A DNA stretch of 64,000 nucleotides from Lysinibacillus irui (GCF_028877475.1 NZ_CP113527.1:1853501-1917500); one strand, 5' to 3'; shown: positions 41,641-49,674, counted from the stretch's first letter. The notes: generated from the letters alone by a model not told the origin. Numbers and translations are program-made.

Positions 41641-42261
41641 ATGAATATGTTAGTGTTAGGTGCTAGTGGGCGTGTAGGTCGTCATATTGTTGCACGAGCC
41701 ATACAGGATCAACATACTGTGACAGCATTGGTTCGTGATCCTAATAAATTACAGCTGGACAATCAACATCTGCATATCATCCAAGGAAATGTTTTACACA
41801 AGCAGGATGTGGAGCGAGCGATGGCCAATGTGGATGTCGTTGTGAGCGCGTTAAACACGGATGGAAGCGATACATTATCTACTAGTTTACCGTTGATTTT
41901 AAAGGTTATGACACAGCAACAAGTCAAACGAATCATTACGATAGGAACTGCAGGAATCTTACAAAGTCGAGTAACCCCGTCTATTTATCGTTATCAATCG
42001 ACGGAATCAAAACGAAAATCTACCTTTGCGGCTCAGGAGCATCAACGTGTTTTTGAACAATTACAGCAATCGGAATTGGATTGGACCATCGTTTGTCCTA
42101 CCTATTTGCCTGATGGCGCTTTGACCGGGAGCTATCGGGTAGAGCGAGATTTTTTGCCTGAAGAGGGCACACAAATTTCGGTTGCAGATACAGCGGACTT
42201 TGCCTACAAGCAAATTTTTAGTCAGGAATTTCTAAAAACGCGCGTTGGGATTGCATACTAA
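41641..42261 (+). CDS. NAD(P)-binding SDR-like oxidoreductase
   Basis: A 206-residue Rossmann protein. The dinucleotide loop is LVLGASGRVGRHIV at the N-terminus, followed by TALVRDPNKL, VDVVVSALNT and, at the end, ELDWTIVCPTYLPDGALTGSYRV and VADTADFAYKQI. This is the NmrA/atypical SDR type that lacks the classical Tyr-Lys catalytic pair, so an NAD(P)H-sensing or flavin-reductase-like function is possible. ATG 41641 lies eight bases after GGGAGG; the longer reading from 41608 is unlikely. It is followed 14 bases later by a small membrane gene. Confidence 0.88.
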   Translation: MNMLVLGASGRVGRHIVARAIQDQHTVTALVRDPNKLQLDNQHLHIIQGNVLHKQDVERAMANVDVVVSALNTDGSDTLSTSLPLILKVMTQQQVKRIITIGTAGILQSRVTPSIYRYQSTESKRKSTFAAQEHQRVFEQLQQSELDWTIVCPTYLPDGALTGSYRVERDFLPEEGTQISVADTADFAYKQIFSQEFLKTRVGIAY

Positions 42262-42275
42262 GAGGGGCGAAGGAA

Positions 42276-42452
42276 ATGAAAGTGATTCATTCTATTATTG
42301 GGATGATGATTACTCTTGTTGGACTTGCCTTTCTCTGTACAACCATTGATGATGCACCTATTAGAAATATCATGCTAAAAGTCTATGGAATAGTGATTGT
42401 GTTCGTTGGTACATTTTATCTCAAAAAAATCGCGAAATTTGGTAAACAATAG
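42276..42452 (+). CDS. Small two-helix membrane protein
   Basis: A 58-residue protein (starts MKVIHSIIGMMITLVGLAFL, ends KKIAKFGKQ) with two hydrophobic helices separated by TTIDDAPIRN. ATG 42276 is preceded by GAGGGGCGAAGG and is 14 bases after the oxidoreductase stop, so it is the second gene of that operon. No family recognised. Confidence 0.7.
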   Translation: MKVIHSIIGMMITLVGLAFLCTTIDDAPIRNIMLKVYGIVIVFVGTFYLKKIAKFGKQ

Positions 42453-42615
42453 CCTTTTTACTTGGATATAGGTCGAATGATTTAATGTGATGACAGTGTT
42501 CTGAAATTTAGATTGCCAAAGTGGACGAAAAGTATGAAAAAATATATGTATATTTTCCTTTTTATAGAAGGTTTGCTATACTTTATATTGAATATATCTT
42601 ATAAGAGGTGATTGT

Positions 42616-42771
42616 TTGGACAATGAGATATCAAATAACTGTCAATATCCTAAACACCTAACAAACCAAGATGGAATCGAAACGACAGAATTATATGTCA
42701 TCAAGATAACAAAGGAACAAGTGGATAGGTTGATAGAGGATATCGATCAAACATTAAAGGCGTCTATATGA
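42616..42771 (+). CDS. Small hypothetical protein
   Basis: A 51-residue protein starting at TTG 42616 after AGAGGTGATTG. It is polar at first (NCQYPKHLTNQDG) and then has ETTELYVIKITKEQVDRLIEDIDQTLKASI, a helical tail. The stop codon TGA lies inside a terminator stem, supporting a real short transcript. No family recognised. Confidence 0.6.
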   Translation: MDNEISNNCQYPKHLTNQDGIETTELYVIKITKEQVDRLIEDIDQTLKASI

Positions 42772-42782
42772 CGTCTTTTTTT
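42758..42782 (+). terminator. Intrinsic terminator
   Basis: GGCGTC / GACGTC (one wobble) with a TATAT loop followed by seven T, overlapping the end of the 51-residue gene. Confidence 0.75.
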
Positions 42783-42791
42783 GTTCACTAA

Positions 42792-42821
42792 AATGAAAAA
42801 AGTCACCTTCCTGGGGAAAGT
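42792..42821 (-). terminator. Minus-strand intrinsic terminator
   Basis: Read on the minus strand, GTCACTTT ... AAGGTGAC (one bulge) is followed by TTTTTT. It lies just beyond copy A of the repeated element. Confidence 0.65.
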
Positions 42822-42839
42822 GACCTCAAAAACAGGAGA

Positions 42840-42926
42840 GGAAAGGTTAGAAATGCTTTACACTACTATACATATGTGAAAGTAGAGTCGTTTGCTAGCC
42901 ATTTGCCCCAGTGGTAGATTAAAATT
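42840..42926 (-). repeat. Repeated element, copy A
   Basis: From CTTTACACTA (42856) to AGATTAAAATT (42926). It matches copy B at about 49 of 71 positions with no gaps. Read on the minus strand it leads into pyrimidine-rich CTTTCCTCTCCTG and then the terminator at 42792-42821, so it could drive a short RNA with an anti-Shine-Dalgarno stretch. The orientation is taken from copy C. Confidence 0.55.
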
Positions 42927-42981
42927 TCTTATATTTCTAGCATAAGCATTTGCCCCATCCCCATATACATTATGTACAACC

Positions 42982-43182
42982 TCAGTCCTTTTGACATGAA
43001 AAAGAATAATTCAATGCCAAATAATCTCGTACGATTTTTGGCTGTCCTCCATTTTCAAGACATAGCTTACTAGCGATTTTAATTTCCTTTTGATTATAGT
43101 GGGATTGCACACCAATTAAAAATATGCCCGACAATATGACTAAAGTACCGACCGCCAAAACATATTTTATAATTCTTTTCAA
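42982..43182 (-). CDS. Small hypothetical membrane-anchored protein
   Basis: A 66-residue protein. The start is TTG at 43182, seven bases after GGGGGT on the minus strand. One N-terminal helix (IIKYVLAVGTLVILSGIFLIGV) is followed by a short outside domain with two cysteines (KLCLENGG and FSCQKD), which could form a disulfide. No family recognised. Confidence 0.6.
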   Translation of the reverse strand: MKRIIKYVLAVGTLVILSGIFLIGVQSHYNQKEIKIASKLCLENGGQPKIVRDYLALNYSFSCQKD

Positions 43183-43255
43183 TCATCTTACCCCCATCTT
43201 CTTACGTCATTGCTCTTCTTTAGCATATGTTCAATCAACAAAGGATTATGTTTGA

Positions 43256-43316
43256 TTGACACTATGTATACATTTGTATACAATAAGTTCTAATTAAGTG
43301 TATACAAATGTATACA
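43256..43316 (+). promoter_or_regulatory. SigA promoter with two TGTATACA operators
   Basis: TTGACA (43256-43261), 17 bases, TACAAT (43279-43284). Operator 1 is TGTATACATTTGTATACA (43265-43282), covering the spacer and -10; operator 2 is TGTATACAAATGTATACA (43299-43316), just before the AGGAGG of the next gene. Each is a pair of self-palindromic TGTATACA boxes 10 bp apart. A repressor is strongly implied; its gene is not evident. Confidence 0.85.
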
Positions 43317-43334
43317 AAGGAGGGCTTTTACGAG

Positions 43335-43679
43335 ATGAGAGGTACAGGATTTAGAGAACATATGAGAGAAGGACATCACCGTGGGGGGCGTCACAGAGGC
43401 ATGGATGGTACAGCACAGCGAGGAGCTAAAACATTCCGACGTGGAAAAGCAGTATCCTTTTTAGAAATGCTACAGGTCAAACGGGCAACAATTAAACAGC
43501 AATTGGAGCAGCCAGAGTTTCAATCGATTCAACAAATATTAATTGGCGAATTAAAGGCTATTGATATGGTCATTCAGGAATTTAGTCAGCTCTTTGACAT
43601 TCATGAAAGCGAAACGACAGATACATCTGATGGCTCACAGGAGCAAGAGGGAGAAAACGTACATGAAACAACTGAATAA
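43335..43679 (+). CDS. Hypothetical protein with Arg/Gly/His-rich N-terminus
   Basis: A 114-residue protein. Residues 1-38 are basic and rich in Gly, Arg and His (MRGTGFREHMREGHHRGGRHRGMDG). Residues 40-85 form helices (AVSFLEMLQVKRATIKQQLEQPEFQSIQQILIGELKAIDMVIQEFSQLFDIHE) and the tail is acidic and Ser/Thr rich. No DNA-binding motif is obvious, though some PadR-like regulators have similar basic Gly/His-rich ends. ATG 43335 follows AGGAGGG. Expression should be controlled by the TGTATACA operators. It overlaps the O-methyltransferase gene by 17 bases. Confidence 0.75.
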   Translation: MRGTGFREHMREGHHRGGRHRGMDGTAQRGAKTFRRGKAVSFLEMLQVKRATIKQQLEQPEFQSIQQILIGELKAIDMVIQEFSQLFDIHESETTDTSDGSQEQEGENVHETTE

Positions 43680-44301
43680 CTATATGGATGAGGTATATTA
43701 TCAGCAAGATAGTATATTGGAGGATGTTCTTGCCTCCATTGCGGCTAATGTCATGCCCGCCATTTCAGTATCACCTTCCTCTGGAAAGTTACTGACGATG
43801 CTCGTATCGATTACAGGGGCTAAGACTATTTTAGAAATTGGTGCACTAGGTGGGTATAGTGGCATCTGTTTAGCAAGAGGAATCGAGGGGGAGGGCTCAT
43901 TGACTTCTCTAGAGTTAGAGGAAAAATATGCACAGCTAGCCGCTAAAAATCTTGCTAAGGCAGGCTTTGCTGAGCACGTTACGTATATAACGGGTCCCGC
44001 ACTTGTTAGTTTGGATAGGCTAGTGGCAGAGGAGCGACGTTTTGATTTCTTCTTTATTGATGCAGATAAGGATAACTACGAAAATTATTTAGCTTATTGC
44101 ATTAAGCTGGCAAAACCTGGAGCATTAATCGTGACAGATAATGTCCTCGCTGCAGGCAGTGTAGCAGATCTTACAATCGCACCAAAGCGTTATACGGCCA
44201 TCATGAAACAATTCAATGTGACAGTGGCTAATCATCCACAGCTTGATTCCATTCTTCTCCCAATTGGAGATGGCATGACCGTTTCCAAGGTCAAAAAATA
44301 G
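43663..44301 (+). CDS. O-methyltransferase (family 3, YrrM-like)
   Basis: A 212-residue SAM enzyme. Motif I is ILEIGALGGYSGICLARGI, followed by the acidic LTSLELEEKYAQLA, the metal-site acidic residues in FDFFFIDADKDNYENYLAYC and IVTDNVL, all typical of the cation-dependent catechol-type O-methyltransferases including YrrM/TrmR. TrmR modifies tRNA uridines; whether this one does is unknown. ATG 43663 lies nine bases after GAGGGAG within the preceding gene, so both are coupled and share the TGTATACA-controlled promoter. Confidence 0.92.
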   Translation: MKQLNNYMDEVYYQQDSILEDVLASIAANVMPAISVSPSSGKLLTMLVSITGAKTILEIGALGGYSGICLARGIEGEGSLTSLELEEKYAQLAAKNLAKAGFAEHVTYITGPALVSLDRLVAEERRFDFFFIDADKDNYENYLAYCIKLAKPGALIVTDNVLAAGSVADLTIAPKRYTAIMKQFNVTVANHPQLDSILLPIGDGMTVSKVKK

Positions 44302-44364
44302 TTAATGTTTGTGGCAACTAGTAATGGTAAAATATTGATAGAAAACCATAAGGGAGAGATGCTT

Positions 44365-44922
44365 TTGAAGCAAGCACTAGTCGTGATCGATGCGCAGCAG
44401 GAATTGATAGAAGGAAATGACAAGGAACAAGCCGTCTATCGCAAAGATGAATTACTGGAAACAATCAATGCCGTTATTGAAAAGGCTAAAGAGGCAAATG
44501 CACCTATTATTTTTGTCCGAGATAAAGATGTAGCTGATGGGGAAGGGGATGGCTTTCAAGTACATCAAGCAATCCAAATACCCGAGACAGCAAGCTATTT
44601 TGATAAATATGCAACAAATGCTTTTTACAACACAGGCCTACTCGAGTACTTACAGGCAAATGATATCCAACATGTAGTTATAATGGGCTGTAAAACGGAG
44701 CATTGTATCGATACAGCAGTAAGAACCGCTACAATTCATGGGCTTGATGTCACCTTAGTTGCTGATGGGCATTCAACGAACAGTTCAGATTACTTATCAC
44801 CAGAGGATACAGTAGCACATCATAATAATATTCTGCATGGCCATTATAATGTCGATCATTTCTCACTTGTGCGAAGTGCTGACGAAGCATTATTTGAACC
44901 GACTCATAATAGATACCGCTAA
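44365..44922 (+). CDS. Isochorismatase-like cysteine hydrolase
   Basis: A 185-residue enzyme. The catalytic Asp is in LVVIDAQQELIEG, the Lys is in YFDKYATNAF and the nucleophilic Cys in VIMGCKTEHCIDTAVRTATIHG, with a following cis-peptide-type turn. I prefer TTG at 44365, eight bases after AGGGAGAG, over the ATG at 44359 that touches the same site. Members hydrolyse amides such as nicotinamide or ureido compounds. A terminator stands just after the stop. Confidence 0.9.
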   Translation: MKQALVVIDAQQELIEGNDKEQAVYRKDELLETINAVIEKAKEANAPIIFVRDKDVADGEGDGFQVHQAIQIPETASYFDKYATNAFYNTGLLEYLQANDIQHVVIMGCKTEHCIDTAVRTATIHGLDVTLVADGHSTNSSDYLSPEDTVAHHNNILHGHYNVDHFSLVRSADEALFEPTHNRYR

Positions 44923-44928
44923 TTCAAA

Positions 44929-44957
44929 ATGACCAAGAATGCTCTGTTCTTGGTCAT
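44929..44957. terminator. Intrinsic terminator between convergent genes
   Basis: Perfect arms ATGACCAAGAA / TTCTTGGTCAT with a 7-base loop; short T stretch on + and T-rich on minus. Confidence 0.82.
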
Positions 44958-44968
44958 TTATCATACAT

Positions 44969-45154
44969 TTACATATAGAGAAAATTGAGTATCCAGCCTC
45001 CTATAGTGCATACAATGCCAAATATGATTAAAAGTAGCCCATGTCTAGCTGCATCATAATCCTTTCGAAGCACGACCCCCATACATATAGCCATAAGCCC
45101 GCAAAAAGCTTGGAATAATAGAAGGGCGAACGCCACATTGACCCAACCGATCAA
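44969..45154 (-). CDS. Small membrane protein, paralog of the one at 60231
   Basis: A 61-residue, two-helix protein. MAICMGVVLRKDYDAARHGLLLIIFGIVCTIGGWILNFLYM matches the C-terminal half of the protein at 60231 (ACCMGVVLKRDYEATTHGRVLMFAGVIGFIGGWIINYILL), including the basic G-V-V-L-x-x-DY loop, typical of DUF4190-like proteins. The start seems to be TTG at 45154 without a clear ribosome binding site; in-frame stops lie 12 bases upstream. The N-terminus is therefore shorter than in the paralog, and the gene may be slightly decayed. Confidence 0.6.
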   Translation of the reverse strand: MIGWVNVAFALLLFQAFCGLMAICMGVVLRKDYDAARHGLLLIIFGIVCTIGGWILNFLYM

Positions 45155-45479
45155 GAGGAGTAATCCCTACTATTATGTTCTTGTACCATTTATTGTTCTC
45201 CTTTATCTTGTATATGTAAATAAAGTGCATAGCTAATTGCGACTAGTAGTAATAGTTTTCCTATTAATAGTGTACAATTCCTGTACAATAGCACAAGCGG
45301 TAATTTCAAAAATGAAGACATGTAGAGGTATGTATGTTATCCCATTAAAAGAAAGGGAAGATCTTGTCCAATTATTTTATTTACAAATATTGTAATATAA
45401 GCTATTTTTATACACAAAGGTTGTTCACCTTCATAGGGCCACTGAGTGAGCAGTGACCCTACGTATCAAGTCAGGAGGT
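45155..45479. other. Gap without a gene
   Basis: No convincing coding sequence. It contains TGTACAATTCCTGTACA (about 45267-45283), a possible dyad, and a hairpin AGGGCCACT / AGTGACCCT (about 45435-45461) just before copy B of the repeated element. Confidence 0.5.
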
Positions 45480-45566
45480 GTAAGGCTAAAATTAGCTTTA
45501 CACTATTATATGTATGAAAAAGTAGCTTTTAATGCTAGTTATTGGCCTGTGTAATAGATTATTTTT
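45480..45566 (-). repeat. Repeated element, copy B
   Basis: From CTTTACACTA (45496) to AGATTATTTTTT. It shares all blocks of copy A at the same spacing and, on the minus strand, also shares GTAAAG...TAGCCTTAC with copy C. Read on the minus strand it leads to TACACCTCCTGAC, complementary to a Shine-Dalgarno sequence, then to the hairpin at about 45435-45461. Confidence 0.55.
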
Positions 45567-45649
45567 TGTCGGACGACTAAATAGTGCACCAATTGTCGGA
45601 TGAGGTGCTACGTTTCCTGCTATTGTTGTGACTAAGGGAGGTAATGGAT

Positions 45650-46534
45650 GTGGATTCATTAACAAGATTGAATGAGGCTATTGCTTATATCGAGAACAAT
45701 TTAACAGAGGACATTAACCTAAAGGAGGCTGCTAGAATTGCCTATTGTTCAGAATATCATTTTAAACGCATGTTTTCTTTTTTAGCAGGAGTCTCGTTGT
45801 CCGAGTATATTCGTCGTAGGCGTTTAACTCTCGCTGCGCTGGAACTATCGAACTCCTCTATGAGAATTCTCGATATTGCGGTGCGTTATGGCTATCGCTC
45901 TGCAGACGCTTTTACAAGAGCCTTTCAGCAAATGCATGGAGTCACACCATCCGAGGCAAGACGAAGTGGTCAAAACTTTAAAGCTTTTCCAAGGATGACC
46001 TTCCAACTAACAATAAAAGGAGGTAGTGAAATGAATTATCGACTCGAGCACAAAGAAGCATTTCACATCATTGGTATTATGAAAAGAGTACCAATTGTCT
46101 TTCATGGAGAAAATCAAGCCATTACAGAAATGGCACGCACTTTAACTATGGAGGACATTGAACAACTTAAAAAGCTGTCCAATGTAGAGCCAAAGGGAAT
46201 CATCCAAGCATCTGCTAATTTTTCAGAGGGGAGAATGGAGGAAAAGGGTGAGCTTGATCATTACATTGGTGTAGCCACAACAAAAACCGTTTCTACCCAT
46301 TTTACACAGTTGGATGTACCTGCTTGTACGTGGGCTGTCTTTGAAGCGATCGGGCCTTTCCCGCAAACCCTTCAAGAAACATGGGGACGCATTTATGCCG
46401 AATGGTTCCCGTCATCTGGCTATGAGCAAATAGCAGGGCCTGAAATTGTCCGTCATGCAAGCACTGAATTCTCTTCGCCAACCTTTACAAGTGAAATTTG
46501 GATACCTATTCAAAAAATGAAGCCTCTTGTATAA
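45650..46534 (+). CDS. AraC-family regulator with GyrI-like effector domain
   Basis: A 294-residue protein. Residues 1-105 hold the double helix-turn-helix of AraC ([101 protein letters not shown]). Residues 130-294 are a GyrI/BmrR-like ligand domain, ending [11 protein letters not shown]. The start is probably GTG at 45650, eight bases after GGGAGG; the ATG at 45644 is only two bases from it. This layout (like Rob or YdeE types) senses small amphipathic compounds. Targets unknown. Confidence 0.9.
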   Translation: MDSLTRLNEAIAYIENNLTEDINLKEAARIAYCSEYHFKRMFSFLAGVSLSEYIRRRRLTLAALELSNSSMRILDIAVRYGYRSADAFTRAFQQMHGVTPSEARRSGQNFKAFPRMTFQLTIKGGSEMNYRLEHKEAFHIIGIMKRVPIVFHGENQAITEMARTLTMEDIEQLKKLSNVEPKGIIQASANFSEGRMEEKGELDHYIGVATTKTVSTHFTQLDVPACTWAVFEAIGPFPQTLQETWGRIYAEWFPSSGYEQIAGPEIVRHASTEFSSPTFTSEIWIPIQKMKPLV

Positions 46535-46545
46535 AGCGAGGCTCT

Positions 46546-46878
46546 CTACCGTATTTTCGTTCCATTAGGTACGGCTTGGTCAGGAGTTAACAGAATGACA
46601 TCGCCTTCAACTGGCACCCCACCAATCACTAACACCTCTGACTTAAAACCAGCGACTCGACGCGGAGGGAAATTGACAATCGCCACGACTTGCTTACCAA
46701 TCATTTTTTCGGGTGAATAGCGCTTAGTAATTTGGGCAGAAGACTGTTTAACACCAAGCTCCTCACCAAAATCGATCGTCATTTTAATAGCGGGTACTCG
46801 TGCTTTTGGCAGTTCTTCAGCTTCCAACACCGTGCCAATTCGTATATCAAGTGCTGCAAAATCTTCTATTGTCGCCAT
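46546..46878 (-). CDS. csaA: Chaperone CsaA (tRNA-binding domain)
   Basis: A 110-residue protein, the exact CsaA length. The sequence FAALDIRIGTVLEAEELPKARVPAIKMTIDFGEELGVKQSSAQITKRYSPEKMIGKQVVAIVNFPPRRVAGFKSEVLVIGG is the OB-fold EMAP-II-like signature of CsaA, a homodimer that binds unfolded proteins and interacts with the Sec route. ATG 46878 is preceded by AAAAGGAG on the minus strand; longer readings lack a site. A terminator separates it from the upstream minus-strand gene. Confidence 0.95.
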   Translation of the reverse strand: MATIEDFAALDIRIGTVLEAEELPKARVPAIKMTIDFGEELGVKQSSAQITKRYSPEKMIGKQVVAIVNFPPRRVAGFKSEVLVIGGVPVEGDVILLTPDQAVPNGTKIR

Positions 46879-46926
46879 AAATAGACTCCTTTTTATAGCA
46901 ATGTTATCATTATCTAGAAAAATATT

Positions 46927-46963
46927 CAAAAAAGAAGAGCACGCATAGTGCTCTTCCTTTTTT
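46927..46963. terminator. Intrinsic terminator
   Basis: Perfect arms GAAGAGCAC / GTGCTCTTC with a GCATA loop, flanked by A-run and T-run, ending the minus-strand gene at 46962. Confidence 0.9.
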
Positions 46964-47138
46964 AACGACGGTGCTCTACCAGGTCAATGGCTCCTAACAC
47001 AATGTGTGCTAAGCCAAAGCCAAAAAGGGTATTAGCTACCATTTTGTTGGAACCATGTTTTTGCTTCATGGCATACCCTGCTGCAGTAACTGCTGACCCT
47101 AAAATAGTGGGGATTAAACCTTCACGAATACCATTCAT
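46962..47138 (-). CDS. Small hypothetical protein
   Basis: A 58-residue protein. It starts MNGIREGLIPTILGSAVTAA and ends GAIDLVEHRR, with two hydrophobic stretches (LIPTILGSAVTAAGYAM and MVANTLFGFGLAHIVLGAI) around a basic KQKHGSNK loop, so it is probably a membrane hairpin. ATG 47138 lies eight bases after GGAGGG on the minus strand. The terminator sits right at the stop. No family recognised. Confidence 0.75.
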   Translation of the reverse strand: MNGIREGLIPTILGSAVTAAGYAMKQKHGSNKMVANTLFGFGLAHIVLGAIDLVEHRR

Positions 47139-47215
47139 AAATAGATCCCTCCGTCGTCTAATTTGGCATGATTTTCACACCATTCTTACTATGAACGATT
47201 TGCAACCATACTATA

Positions 47216-47572
47216 CTAAGCATCTACCGTATCGATAATAAAAGCAGTAATTGCTGTTTTTTCTGCATTCGTAAAGGCTTTGCAAAATAGCACAATAGCA
47301 CTTTCTTCATGGTCAAACCATAAATAGCGTATCTCTGTTACAAAGTAACTTTGATCGTTCATTTCATACACATCAATGTCCAGCAATGCTTCATCAAGTG
47401 GCCATGTCAATTTGCCCTGTAACTCGAAAACTTCCTGCAAAAAGGTAGCCGTTTCCTCCGTTAGTGTTTGCTCTCGTATAAGTTTTTCATATCTTTTATG
47501 TACTAAATCTTCCAATGTCTTTTTTGTTAATGCGATTAATTGCTCCTCCATTTGCATCGTATTCCACCCCAT
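47216..47572 (-). CDS. Hypothetical protein
   Basis: A 118-residue, mostly acidic protein with an N-terminal helical half (EEQLIALTKKTLEDLVHKRYEKLIREQTLTEETATFLQEVF) and a beta-rich C-terminal half (LDIDVYEMNDQSYFVTEIRYLWFDHEESAIVLFCKAF). The ATG shares one base with the Nudix stop, so translation is coupled. No family recognised. It could be a small enzyme partner or structural protein. Confidence 0.7.
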   Translation of the reverse strand: MGWNTMQMEEQLIALTKKTLEDLVHKRYEKLIREQTLTEETATFLQEVFELQGKLTWPLDEALLDIDVYEMNDQSYFVTEIRYLWFDHEESAIVLFCKAFTNAEKTAITAFIIDTVDA

Positions 47573-48057
47573 TATATAGTCAATGCCTCCTGCAAAATAA
47601 CATGTGCTAACTTATGATCGTTGATTAAATCAGGCACTCCCTCGGGCTCCACCCAAATCCGGTCAATTGTTTCATGCTCACCCCAAAACGGTAGACACTC
47701 TTCAATGGTTATTTTGTAAAAAAGCTGATAGCCAATCATTGGATATTTACCGCCTTCAATAAAAAATGGGTTTTCTTCGTGACTTACTTCAATCGCACCG
47801 ATATATTGAATAGAACCTTTCACATAACCTTCTTCTAAAGCCTCGCGATGCAGCGCCTCCTCTGGGGTTTCCCCAAATTCAACATGGCCACCAGGATAAT
47901 TAAATCCACGATTTTTAACGTACACGAGTAAAACACGACCATGGTGAAAACAAATACCATGTACACTGGTCACTTTACTACTTTCTTGTAAGATTTGTTG
48001 AGGAAGCCATGTCAGCTTAATAGACTGTCCGCTCCAATTGACATACTGTTGTATCAT
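47572..48057 (-). CDS. Nudix hydrolase
   Basis: A 161-residue enzyme. The Nudix box is complete: GHVEFGETPEEALHREALEEGYV, with the Glu pair for metal binding. Before it, VTSVHGICFHHGRVLLVYVKNRGFNYPGG is the usual MutT-like strand set. Substrates of such enzymes are nucleoside diphosphates linked to another group; not determinable here. On the minus strand GGAGGTAAC lies before ATG 48057. It is the first gene of a two-gene run. Confidence 0.92.
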   Translation of the reverse strand: MIQQYVNWSGQSIKLTWLPQQILQESSKVTSVHGICFHHGRVLLVYVKNRGFNYPGGHVEFGETPEEALHREALEEGYVKGSIQYIGAIEVSHEENPFFIEGGKYPMIGYQLFYKITIEECLPFWGEHETIDRIWVEPEGVPDLINDHKLAHVILQEALTI

Positions 48058-48178
48058 CCATGTTACCTCCTATCGTAACTATTGTAGTGAATTTTAAAAA
48101 GTTTGTATATGTACATTTTGGGATAATTTTGAAACGAAAGGCACAATTAATCGTATACTAGAATAAGGGGGACTGCAT

Positions 48179-48463
48179 ATGAAGTATGTAAGTATTGGAA
48201 CAGTATTGTCAATTGCAGGTGTGCTCTGTTCAATCTTTTTCTGGGGCACGGAGAAAGCCCATTTACTTCCAGGGCTGTTAGGAGGAATCTTCATCGTCGT
48301 CTCGATATTAATGTCCGGAGCCTTGGCAAACGGGGATAGAATACGTGCTAATTTCGCCACAGAAACGCAAGAAGATCGAAACGACCGCAATCGTATCATG
48401 AAAAACACCTTACTACTAGCATTACCAAATATGATTGTAGCCATTTTCGCCTATTACATGTGA
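48179..48463 (+). CDS. DUF5316-like membrane protein
   Basis: A 94-residue protein with three hydrophobic segments: MKYVSIGTVLSIAGVLCSIFFW, LLPGLLGGIFIVVSILMSGAL and TLLLALPNMIVAIFAYYM. A polar loop SGALANGDRIRANFATETQEDRNDRNRIMKN lies between the second and third, as in DUF5316 proteins. ATG 48179 is preceded by GGGGG. Function unknown. It is followed by repeat array 3. Confidence 0.8.
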   Translation: MKYVSIGTVLSIAGVLCSIFFWGTEKAHLLPGLLGGIFIVVSILMSGALANGDRIRANFATETQEDRNDRNRIMKNTLLLALPNMIVAIFAYYM

Positions 48464-48486
48464 AGACTTGTGAAATAATGGGTGAC

Positions 48487-49332
48487 TGATCCGTCGGGGT
48501 GGGGCTATCGATCAAAAAAGGCGTGCTATCCACCAGAAAGCCCGTTGTATCGATCACATATGGAATCCTATACATCAGAAAGCCCATTTTATCCATCACA
48601 TATAGATTTTTATCCGCCAGTTTAGGGACCCAAACCATCTGGAGCGGGGCTATCGATCAAACTAGGAGCTCTATCCACCAGATAGCTCGTTGTATCCGTC
48701 ACATATGGATTTTTATCCGCCAGTTTGAGCAGCCAATCCGTCTTGAGCAGAGCTATCAATCAAAAAAGGCGTGCTATCCACCGGTTTGTCCGTTGTATCC
48801 ATCACATATAGATTTTTATCCGCCATTTTAGGGATCCAAACCATCTCGAGCGGGGCTATCGATCAAAATAGGAGCGCTATCCACCAAATAGCACGTTGTA
48901 TCCGTCACATATAGATTTTTATCCGCCATTTTAGGGAACCAAACCATCTTGAGCGGGGCTATCGATCAAACTAGGAGCTCTATCCACCAGATAGCACGTT
49001 GTATCCATCACATATAGAATCCTATCCATCAGAAAGCCCATTTTATCCATCACATTTAGATTTCTATCCTCCAGTTTAGGTACCTAAACCATTTGGAGCA
49101 GAGCTATCAATCAAAAAAGGCGTGCTATCCACCGGATTGTCCGTTGTATCCATCACATTTAATGTTTTATCCGCCAGTTTGAGCAGCCAATCCGTCTGGA
49201 GCGGGGCAATCAATCAAAAAAGGCGTGCTATCCACCAGATTGTCCGTTGTATCCGTCACATATAGATTTCTATCCGCCATTTTAGGCACCTAAACCATTT
49301 GGAGAAATGCTATCGATCAAAAAAGAAGGATA
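48487..49332 (+). repeat. Array 3: ~40 units of a 21-bp TATC repeat
   Basis: Units begin TATC and are 21 bp, for example TATCGATCAAAAAAGGCGTGC, TATCCACCAGAAAGCCCGTTG, TATCCATCACATATAGATTTT and TATCCGCCAGTTTAGGGACCC. Every four or six units a 19-bp unit (AAACCATCTGGAGCGGGGC or similar) resets the phase, so the TATCGATC unit returns after 145 bp (48506 to 48651) and then 103 bp (48651 to 48754). No genes are called inside. Confidence 0.93.
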
Positions 49333-49408
49333 CATTATTCATCACCTCCAGTAACCCAACCGTTTTCAAAAAATCCAATCCATCTAACCAGAAAGGATGT
49401 TGTGCCCT

Positions 49409-49618
49409 ATGGAAGAAGAAAAAGATTATTATCCAGAAGCCTCCAGATATACGTTGGCTGTTGTACTTTTTACGCTTATTGTTTGGGGTATTTATGATTG
49501 GCGAAATGCCCATGTCTATAGTTTTCAGTTCCTATTAATTAATGAAATTGTTATTACGCTTAGCATCGTGCGCTATATTTTGAAGAAGAGAGATCAGAAA
49601 CGTATGCGCTCTTCATAG
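49409..49618 (+). CDS. Small hypothetical membrane protein
   Basis: A 69-residue protein with an acidic N-terminus (MEEEKDYYPEASRY), a hydrophobic helix (TLAVVLFTLIVWGIYDW), a second one (FQFLLINEIVITLSIVRYIL) and a basic tail (KKRDQKRMRSS). ATG 49409 is preceded by AAAGGATG; the in-frame ATG at 49397 is less well placed. No family recognised. Confidence 0.7.
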   Translation: MEEEKDYYPEASRYTLAVVLFTLIVWGIYDWRNAHVYSFQFLLINEIVITLSIVRYILKKRDQKRMRSS

Positions 49619-49642
49619 TCGTTACATATAAAATCATAAAAA

Positions 49643-49674
49643 GTGTCACATCTACCCTAGGTGTGGCTTTTTTT
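49643..49674 (+). terminator. Intrinsic terminator
   Basis: GTCACATCTA / TAGGTGTGGC (with wobble) followed by seven T. Confidence 0.85.

Noticed and set aside
42854-42880. Leader peptide MLYTTIHM with ribosome binding site in copy A
   Set aside because: The start codon is not conserved in copy B, and the nearby gene arrangement does not fit attenuation.
43308-43334. Earlier ATG for the gene at 43335
   Set aside because: It lies inside operator 2 and upstream of the AGGAGG site, so the ATG at 43335 is preferred.
48487-49332. CRISPR array
   Set aside because: There are no invariant repeats separated by unique spacers of constant length, and no cas genes; the period is 21 bp.
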